Shown: one piece after another, positions 57,865 to 64,000 of the stretch
Numbering within the stretch: position 1 is the stretch's first letter
Layout of the letters: each line of letters opens with the position of its first letter
Assembly: GCF_007655135.1 (NCBI RefSeq)
Contig: NC_045129.1
Coordinates: 22,046,274-22,110,273, forward strand
Source: Punica granatum
Taxonomy: Eukaryota > Streptophyta > Magnoliopsida > Myrtales > Lythraceae
Direction: 5' to 3'
Length of the DNA: 64,000 nucleotides
Made by a program: the position numbers and the translations under genes
The notes under the pieces: generated by a model
Database searches by the model: none
Seen by the model: the letters and a program-made list of their open reading frames with translations, nothing else
What the model was told of the DNA's origin: nothing

Positions 57865-59508
57865 ATGGATCGCTCGTATCCCTGTCTTAGGCTCGATGTC
57901 ATCATCATGCCATCTGCGGACATTACTCGCCTTTGGAACACATTCCGCCCAGTTGACCGTGCATTCCTTCGGCTCATCATAGGAGACTTGCCATTACTCG
58001 CTGATTCCCCCATCTGGACCCTACTCAGAACTGCTATTAGTTTTTGGGACACTCAGCGGGCCGTATTCAGTTTTCAGGGGTCAGAGCTAGCTCCCACAGT
58101 AGAGGAGTACGCGGCACTCATTCAGCGACCCATGCCGACCCTCGATATCGTGGCGCCCAACCAGTTCGCCACGATACAGAGTAGACTCGCCATCCTCTTA
58201 GATCTCCGCGACGAAGAAATTCGTCTTGAGCTTCAGCATGGAGGGGAGCATAGCGTTAGGACCGCATGGCTCATAGACTTCATACATGTTCGTTCTCTCA
58301 ATGCCAGGGGAGAATCGTACCAGCGTGACGCCTGTCACGGGTTCCTCTTGCTCATCTTTGGGACCATCCTATTCCCCCACTCGTCGAACCTCATAGACGG
58401 GGCACTTGCCCAAGTCATCCTCCAAGTGGTAGGAGGCCGTAGCTATGTAGAAGCCGTCTTGGCTGAGACCATTCGGTCTCTTGACTATGTACGAGAGGTT
58501 CGACGTGGTAGAATGAGAGGAGCTCCGCATCTTCTTCAGATTTGGCTCCTCGCACACATCAGGCCGTTCTGCTCATCACATCCCTTTTCCTACATCACTG
58601 ACGAGCGTTCGCTCATCGCTCGCCTACTTCAAGTGTTTCGGCCCTCCGATCGCGACTACACCGATTGGATCCAGTTCTTCAAGAGACTCACCCCGGCACA
58701 GTTTTTGTGGGCTGCTCGCTGGAATCCCGGTGGACCCATGACCATTGGATGCCCTTCAGTCATAGGACTTCCTCTGATCAGTCACTTAGGGAGCACACTT
58801 GTTTTCCCAGCCCGAGTCATCAGACAACTTGGCGGCTTACAGGATATTCCTAGAGAGGCAGATCGCACTCCACACCGCTTCATGTGGACGGATATTATAA
58901 CTTTACTTCCAGATAGGGTTCTGCGGATTAGAGAAGTTCAACGTTTATGGAACACGCGCACCGTTCAAGAGCTCTATTTCCCGGAGCACCCTACCGACGA
59001 CGAACGAGCTTTCTCAGCTACCGTAGCATATGTGGCGCAATTCCATCCACAGGGACTCACACCCGTTCGTCGACGACATTTGCCGCGGATTCCTCACGCA
59101 CCGCATGCAGACATTCCAGACGCGGAGAGCTCAGTCCAAGGAGTCATGCGCACAGAATTGCAGTCCATCAGAGAAGAGCGAGATCGACTCCGTTGTGAGC
59201 TTGTGGATATTCGCGCAGAACTCACTGATCACAGAGAGCTTCAGAGCGAGTTGGCTCAGATTCGCGCACGCATAGCGAACCAAGACAGGGAGATAGCGCG
59301 TTTGAGCGCTATGCTGGACCGAGCGCGGGCAAAAGCTCGCAAGGTCTTTCATCCTTAGGTTTAGTTTGTTAACGCTTTTGCCCCGCACCGGACCCACGCA
59401 GCGTTCACTCAGCTACGGTTTGTAATAGTTGGCGGTTTAATGTTTATGTTTCCTTTTCAAACAGACTGTCTTTATAAATTATAGAATATGAATCAAACTG
59501 ATGTAATG
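57811..59508. repeat. Inverted repeat flanking ORF1, element B
   Basis: CATTACATCAGTTTG at 57811-57825 and its exact reverse complement at 59494-59508, enclosing the whole of ORF1. Confidence 0.75.
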
Positions 59509-59614
59509 GCATTAGTATTTTCAAACTTATGCACCTCATGCATTCATATACTGTCATCTATATTTTGAAGATAGTCAAAGCACTATAAGTACACTCATAC
59601 ACTTACGCATACAG
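57859..59614 (+). other. Candidate intron removing ORF1, element B
   Basis: Donor ATTAG/GTAAGG at 57859 and acceptor GCATACAG/GTACTAAC ending at 59614, 1,756 nt. Removal would join the leader to a 49-nt segment just before the gag ATG. The donor overlaps the ORF1 start region, so spliced RNA would express gag-pro and unspliced RNA ORF1. Predicted from sites and their conservation in A and D; not proven. Confidence 0.4.
57865..59358 (+). CDS. Ogre-type ORF1 protein, intact
   Basis: 497 residues, starting at the first ATG after the leader in a good context (AAGGATGG). The main body holds motifs such as FRPVDRAFLRLIIGDL, FWDTQRAVFSFQGSEL and PTVEEYAALIQRP. It resembles the DUF7745-type domain found in many plant retroelement proteins (recognised from memory, not searched). 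The last ~75 residues (about 425-497) are Arg/Glu/Leu-rich and form a likely coiled coil. ORF1 proteins are known in Ogre elements, but their role is unknown; the coiled coil suggests self-association. Compared with A, one Asp codon after DSPI is missing. It ends 305 bp before gag in a different frame phase, so it needs its own translation or splicing control. Confidence 0.85.
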   Translation: MDRSYPCLRLDVIIMPSADITRLWNTFRPVDRAFLRLIIGDLPLLADSPIWTLLRTAISFWDTQRAVFSFQGSELAPTVEEYAALIQRPMPTLDIVAPNQFATIQSRLAILLDLRDEEIRLELQHGGEHSVRTAWLIDFIHVRSLNARGESYQRDACHGFLLLIFGTILFPHSSNLIDGALAQVILQVVGGRSYVEAVLAETIRSLDYVREVRRGRMRGAPHLLQIWLLAHIRPFCSSHPFSYITDERSLIARLLQVFRPSDRDYTDWIQFFKRLTPAQFLWAARWNPGGPMTIGCPSVIGLPLISHLGSTLVFPARVIRQLGGLQDIPREADRTPHRFMWTDIITLLPDRVLRIREVQRLWNTRTVQELYFPEHPTDDERAFSATVAYVAQFHPQGLTPVRRRHLPRIPHAPHADIPDAESSVQGVMRTELQSIREERDRLRCELVDIRAELTDHRELQSELAQIRARIANQDREIARLSAMLDRARAKARKVFHP

Positions 59615-59663
59615 GTACTAACAACTGGCGTCCCATCGATATCCGACTCGTGCACGAGTAAGG
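59359..59663 (+). other. Spacer between ORF1 and gag, element B
   Basis: Non-coding. Holds the downstream repeat arm, the candidate acceptor (59613-59614) and the perfect palindrome ACTCGTGCACGAGT at 59646-59659. The palindrome runs into GTAAGGATGG, which is the gag start context and is identical to the 10 bases around the ORF1 start. Confidence 0.7.
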
Positions 59664-62600
59664 ATGGCAGAAGACCAACAACCCGCCATTCTTGAACAGG
59701 ATACTCCGCCAACGCCGATACATTCTCAAACACCACTGACGCAAGTTACATCACCTGTAATGCTCACGGACATATCTACAGCGCATTCAGGCGTCCCTAT
59801 CGGACATCCTCCACCAACAGTACAGACGGCGTCCAACCTTGTGGAGTCCGCACGTTTTACTGCGTTAGAAGGAATGGTGAACCACTTGGCGGCCAACATG
59901 GCCACCAACATGACTGAGCTCATGGCCATGCTCAGGAATCAGAATCAGGCCTCATCGAGCTTTACTCCGCCTCTGGAGCATAGACCAATTGTCGATCCAA
60001 ATCCAATGGTCACTCCAACCTTTGCTTCGGAGGCTGAAGACGCATCTTTCTCGGCAATGGCGTTTGCACCAACAGTCCATCCGATCAATGATCCTTTACC
60101 GCCACCACCTGCTCCAACAGCAGTTCCGTTGCCACCAGCAGCTTTCTTATCCACGGACTCTACTATGCATGCGCTGCCACCGCTAACCGTGTCAATGCAT
60201 CCTCCAATCTATACTGTGCCACCACCGACAGTTCCTCCGGTCACGATCGCACAGGCTCCTGTTTCCACTGCAGACCAATTTCCTTTCCAAACTCCACAAC
60301 CCCAAATAAGCTTTTCTTACCCTGCTCCACCGCCCCTAAACATTCCTCCCACTGAACCGGGCACGCCTACTCAGGCTGCCCCTCCAGCTCTACCGACAAA
60401 CGTTCCTCTCGAAGCGGAGAATGAACAGGAGAGGAGAATAAAGAGAATGGAGGAAACCATTCGAGCCCTCCAAGTAGGCAACCCCCGTTTCGATTTCAGT
60501 GACAGTGACTGGAATCTCTTTCCAGGCATGCGGCTGCCCCCTAAGATCAAAATTCCAGAGTTCAAAAGATATGATGGGACCAGAGACCCTCGGCATCATC
60601 TCCGTCATTATCAGAGCAAAATGCTCTCATACTGGGATTATGAGGAATTCGTCATTCAGACTTTCCAAGATAGTCTTATGGGATCGGCGCTAGATTGGTT
60701 TATGACCCTGAAAGCCGGCGATGTCCCTACATGGACAGATCTTTCTCAGAAGTTCCTCGACCAGTATCGATTTTGTGCGGAAACACCTCCTACCCTTCTC
60801 GATCTCAGCATGACAGAGATGAAGGAGGGTCAAGCTTTCGAAGCATACGCAACGGAATGGAGAGGAAGAGCAGCAAAGCACATTCCTCCAATCACTGAGC
60901 GACAACAAGTTCAGCTGTTCCACTCCACACTCAGAGGCGCGTATTACTCACATCTCCTGGCTCATACTTCCTCCTTCTCGGACTTGATCGAGGCAGGAAA
61001 GAAGCTTGACATGGGTGTTAAGTTAGGAAGAATCGAAGGCCCATCAAAGAAGAAGGATGGAGAGACGTCAAAGAAGCAGACTGCTGGAACCTCCAGGAGA
61101 AGCAAAGACATGACTATTGGCGCCGTCAACTCCGGATATCAGGCTTCACAGCCGATTTCGGTGGACTATACTCCTGCATTACAGACTCCCCAGGCATATG
61201 CACATCCCGTGCATTATGTGCAGCCCTACCAAACATCGCAGGCTTATTTCCCAACCCCGCCAACTGTTATCCAGTCGCAACTTCCGCAACAGCATATTCC
61301 TGCTCAGGCTCAACAAGGTAGACCCCCGGCTTCGAGATCTCCTCAGTCGGTTCAACGTGCTCCAGCCCCCAGAACTTATCAGGACAAAGTTGCACAACCG
61401 CGTCCACGCAAGCAGTACACCACTTTACCAGCCCCTCTCTCTCACATATTCAGGCAGCTTCTTGCAGGCAACAAGATCAGAACAGAAGCGCCTGGTCCCA
61501 ACTTTGACCCCGCAGTGCAGAATCAGAACTTACACTGTGAATTCCATCGGGGTGCTCCTGGTCATACCCTCGACAATTGCTGGACACTCCGGAATAAAAT
61601 TCAGGAGTTGATCGACGCAAGGCAAATCTCCTTTAATGAAGTGAAGCCACCGAATGTCCGCGCAAACCCTCTCCCCGATCATGGATCAGGTTCAGGACCT
61701 TCTATCAACATGATCAGCATCGCTTCTATCAAAGAGGAAGAAGACGCGCAGAAGACCTCAATTCCCTTTATTGTCAATTATGCTCCGACAAATGATGCAT
61801 TTACATCTGACGTCCCATTCGTTATCGAGGTTCTTGCGAAGGAGCCATACCAAGACCGTCGAGTTCCCTGGGATTATGGGAATGAGGTTGCCAACATGGA
61901 GCATGAGATGAGTGCGATGGGCATCACGCGCTCAGGACGAGTTTATCAGGGTCCAGAGTCTACAGACAAAGGGAAAGCCCCTGTTATTACATCCTCAGCC
62001 GTTCCAGAAGCCGTGCCAGTCTTTACAAAGAAGGTCACCGATCAAGAAGCGGAAGCTTTCATGAAAGTGATCAAGGCAAGTGAGTACAAAGTGGTGGAGC
62101 AAATGGGCAAGTCACCCGCCCATATCTCGCTCCTCGCGTTGCTTTTGAGCTCCGAGCCGCATCGGAATGCTTTGTTGAAAGTCCTCACCGCGGCACAAGT
62201 CCCAAAAGACACGGCACCGGATAATATCGAGCAGACTGTTAGTTCAATCTTCTCGAATCAGATATCCTTTGCAGATGATGAGCTTCCATCCGAAGGTCAG
62301 GAACACTTACGGGCATTGCACATAGTCTGTAAGTGCAACAATCACATTGTTGGTCGAGTCATGATCGACAACGGCTCTGCTCTCAACGTTTGCCCCGTCT
62401 CCACACTGAAACAGATGAACGTGGACATGAGCCGCATCCGTGCAAGCAAGACCACTGTTCGAGCCTTTGATGGCTCTAGGAGAGAAGTGAATGGAGAAAT
62501 CGATCTCCTGATCGATGTGGGTCCTTGCTCATTCTCTGTCACCTTTCAGATCCTCGAGATACCCAATGCTTTCAGTCTCTTGCTCGGGAGACCATGGATT

Positions 62601-63284
62601 CACGCCGCCGGCGCTGTTCCTTCGTCGCTGCACCAGAAACTGAAGTTCTTCGTCGAAGGTAAGCTTATCACTGTCAACGGTGAGGAAGACTACGCAGTCT
62701 ACAAGGAGACAGCCGTTCCTTACATCAGCATTGGAGAAGATCAGAATCTTCCCTTTCACTCTTTCGACACGATTTCCGTAATCCGAGACTACGGAAAAGT
62801 CGGTCCATCACGAACCGATCGTATGATTGGAAAGGTTCTGTTGAAGAACGATTACGTCCCCGGAACTGGACTTGGGGCACGTGCACAGGGAATCCTTCGA
62901 CCGATTGAAATGGAGGAATACCGCAATAGGAGGGGACTTGGCTTTCGCCCCTCCTGTCATGAGATCGTGCAGTCTCGCCGTGGAAAGCATCTACACCGCC
63001 TTGCTGTACATTACGAAAAGCTCTTCAGGGGCATTCTGGTTCCACCACTCTCACAGTTTTTTGCAGCACCACCGCAGATCATGGGAGGCACCTCCGATAG
63101 CCCAATCACTGAAACAGATGACTTCTCTTCGGATGCAGTTGAAGCGTTTTTGGCTTTGCCAGCCATATATGCCGTCACTGAGGAGACATCTTCCAGGGTT
63201 CATATCCGCCCTGTACGGGAGGATGAGGAGCTTACCAACTGGACTTCAGTTCCGCTCTACTCGGCCGTAGTTGCCGATGTGTAA
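59664..63284 (+). CDS. Gag-protease polyprotein, intact
   Basis: 1,206 residues. The N-terminal ~270 are Pro/Thr-rich and disordered, with a short coiled coil near residues 255-272. The retrotransposon Gag core follows (about 285-430; motifs RDPRHHLRHYQ, LDWFMTLKAG, FLDQYR), then a basic Lys/Ser segment absent from A. A Gln/Pro-rich region and a zinc knuckle-like CX2HX5HX4C (C625, H628, H634, C639) come next. The aspartic protease has its active site at D902-N903-G904 (MIDNGSALNVCP), where DTG or DSG is usual elsewhere, and closing motif LLLGRPWIH. A G-patch-like segment lies at about 1055-1105. The stop codon overlaps the splice donor GTAAGA at 63281. Unspliced RNA gives Gag-Pro; spliced RNA would add pol. 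Gag packages the RNA in cytoplasmic particles. Confidence 0.93.
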   Translation: MAEDQQPAILEQDTPPTPIHSQTPLTQVTSPVMLTDISTAHSGVPIGHPPPTVQTASNLVESARFTALEGMVNHLAANMATNMTELMAMLRNQNQASSSFTPPLEHRPIVDPNPMVTPTFASEAEDASFSAMAFAPTVHPINDPLPPPPAPTAVPLPPAAFLSTDSTMHALPPLTVSMHPPIYTVPPPTVPPVTIAQAPVSTADQFPFQTPQPQISFSYPAPPPLNIPPTEPGTPTQAAPPALPTNVPLEAENEQERRIKRMEETIRALQVGNPRFDFSDSDWNLFPGMRLPPKIKIPEFKRYDGTRDPRHHLRHYQSKMLSYWDYEEFVIQTFQDSLMGSALDWFMTLKAGDVPTWTDLSQKFLDQYRFCAETPPTLLDLSMTEMKEGQAFEAYATEWRGRAAKHIPPITERQQVQLFHSTLRGAYYSHLLAHTSSFSDLIEAGKKLDMGVKLGRIEGPSKKKDGETSKKQTAGTSRRSKDMTIGAVNSGYQASQPISVDYTPALQTPQAYAHPVHYVQPYQTSQAYFPTPPTVIQSQLPQQHIPAQAQQGRPPASRSPQSVQRAPAPRTYQDKVAQPRPRKQYTTLPAPLSHIFRQLLAGNKIRTEAPGPNFDPAVQNQNLHCEFHRGAPGHTLDNCWTLRNKIQELIDARQISFNEVKPPNVRANPLPDHGSGSGPSINMISIASIKEEEDAQKTSIPFIVNYAPTNDAFTSDVPFVIEVLAKEPYQDRRVPWDYGNEVANMEHEMSAMGITRSGRVYQGPESTDKGKAPVITSSAVPEAVPVFTKKVTDQEAEAFMKVIKASEYKVVEQMGKSPAHISLLALLLSSEPHRNALLKVLTAAQVPKDTAPDNIEQTVSSIFSNQISFADDELPSEGQEHLRALHIVCKCNNHIVGRVMIDNGSALNVCPVSTLKQMNVDMSRIRASKTTVRAFDGSRREVNGEIDLLIDVGPCSFSVTFQILEIPNAFSLLLGRPWIHAAGAVPSSLHQKLKFFVEGKLITVNGEEDYAVYKETAVPYISIGEDQNLPFHSFDTISVIRDYGKVGPSRTDRMIGKVLLKNDYVPGTGLGARAQGILRPIEMEEYRNRRGLGFRPSCHEIVQSRRGKHLHRLAVHYEKLFRGILVPPLSQFFAAPPQIMGGTSDSPITETDDFSSDAVEAFLALPAIYAVTEETSSRVHIRPVREDEELTNWTSVPLYSAVVADV

Positions 63285-63471
63285 GACGGTCTTTATATAT
63301 AATGCTACCTGTGTGTCGGCAACGCCATAAGCCACACAACAGAAGAGGGGTTTTTGTTATGGCTTGTTAATAAAATCCCTACATGCTTTTTGAATTTTTG
63401 TGTCTAGATTCTCTCTCTCATGCTTACTTCTAGCATCTTTAATTTCTAAAACAATTCGCTTTCGTGTCCAG
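63281..63471 (+). other. Intron between protease and RT, element B
   Basis: 191 nt, donor GATGT/GTAAGAC and acceptor GTGTCCAG/GCTCC. The join keeps the frame (phase 2) and removes the gag-pro stop, which lies inside the donor. The same positions exist in A (12280-12470). Confidence 0.83.
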
Positions 63472-64000
63472 GCTCCAATCGAATCCAAATCACCGATGCA
63501 ACGATTCGAATTCGTCCGAAACACACCTCAGAAAGTCCCTACCCATATACTTCGGGGAAGGACTTGACGAGGACGGTCGCGTGCCCGAGATAGAAGAGAG
63601 TTTGCATCGTCTTGAAAACCATCAACTCACTTCGATCGAGCCAACCGAAGAGATCAACATAGGCACCACAGAAGAGCAACGCACCCTAAGGATCGGGACG
63701 GATCTCGACCCCGCACAGAGAGCCCGGATGATCGATTTCTTGTCAGAGTATCAAGAGGTCTTCGCTTGGTCTTATACCGATATGCCAGGTTTGGACCCCT
63801 CGATCGTAAAGCATTTCCTCCCACTCGACACTGAAAGATTTCCGCCCAAACGTCAACACTTACGGCGTCAACGAGCTGATCTTCTTCTCCGCATTAAAGA
63901 GGAGGTCGTCAAACAGGTGGATGCGGGATTCTTAGAGGTATGCAATTACTCTGAATGGGTAGCTAACGTGGTGCCAGTGGAAAAGAAGAATGGGAAGGTC
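63472..64000 (+). CDS. Pol exon 2, start of reverse transcriptase (runs off window)
   Basis: It opens after the intron with no ATG of its own, as expected for a spliced exon. It has a linker with YFGEGLDEDGRVPE, then FLSEYQEVFAWSYTDMPGLD and the beginning of the RT fingers (GFLEVCNYSEWVANVVPVEKKNGKV), where the window ends. No lesion is seen in this part. By comparison with A, the YVDD site would lie about 310 bp further on, beyond the window. Confidence 0.9.

Larger units (their letters stand above)
52631..64000 (+). mobile_element. Element B: Ogre-type retrotransposon, 5' part, apparently intact
   Basis: Same family as A in the opposite orientation. It carries a complete 5' LTR, PBS, intact ORF1, intact gag-pro, the pro/pol intron and the first part of RT; the rest is beyond the window. 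The bases before it, ACCGC (52626-52630), would be the target duplication. With no lesion visible it is the best candidate for an active copy here. Confidence 0.93.

Overview
The window is a block of nested plant LTR retrotransposons carrying one DNA transposon. I found no host gene. The LTR elements belong to the Ty3/gypsy Tat/Ogre lineage. The evidence is long LTRs (4.6-5.2 kb), a primer-binding site that copies a tRNA 3' end (probably tRNA-Arg), an extra ORF1 before gag, a second RNase H domain, an intron between protease and reverse transcriptase, and a repeat-filled 3' UTR. This points to a flowering plant, probably a eudicot. I could not name the species.

Layout, left to right. Element A lies on the minus strand (1-23035). 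Its 3' LTR is cut by the window edge (1-2652). Then come the polypurine tract, a 3' UTR with a 30-bp minisatellite, pol (4755-12279), the pro/pol intron, gag-pro, ORF1, the PBS and the 5' LTR (18391-23035). A is broken by several stops and two frameshifts. Its integrase is split by a complete hAT transposon (5433-9506, 8-bp duplication) whose three-exon transposase looks intact. A itself sits inside the pol gene of element C (plus strand), which continues as integrase, 3' UTR and 3' LTR (23036-30985). Ten bases later starts element D (30996-47680, minus strand). D is complete from LTR to LTR, with a GTAGG duplication, but has almost no coding sequence. D and C both sit in an older minus-strand LTR, E (30986-30995 plus 47681-49990). 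E also received the 3' LTR of element F (49991-52630). F in turn is interrupted by element B (plus strand, 52631 to the window end). B is a near twin of A with intact ORF1 and gag-pro; its pol begins at 63472 and runs out of the window. The inferred nesting is E containing C, D and F; C containing A; A containing hAT; F containing B.

In a working copy, the LTR promoter makes a full-length RNA. A tRNA primes reverse transcription at the PBS, and Gag packages the RNA. Protease, RT/RNase H and integrase come from an RNA spliced at the pro/pol intron. The most unusual signals are non-coding. An inverted repeat flanks ORF1, and its sequence differs between A/B and D while its complementarity is kept. 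Candidate splice sites would remove ORF1. A covarying series of hairpins follows the pol stop in A, C and D. A family of GGCC-type hairpins recurs in all the LTRs, and a 10-nt copy of the PBS lies inside the LTR.
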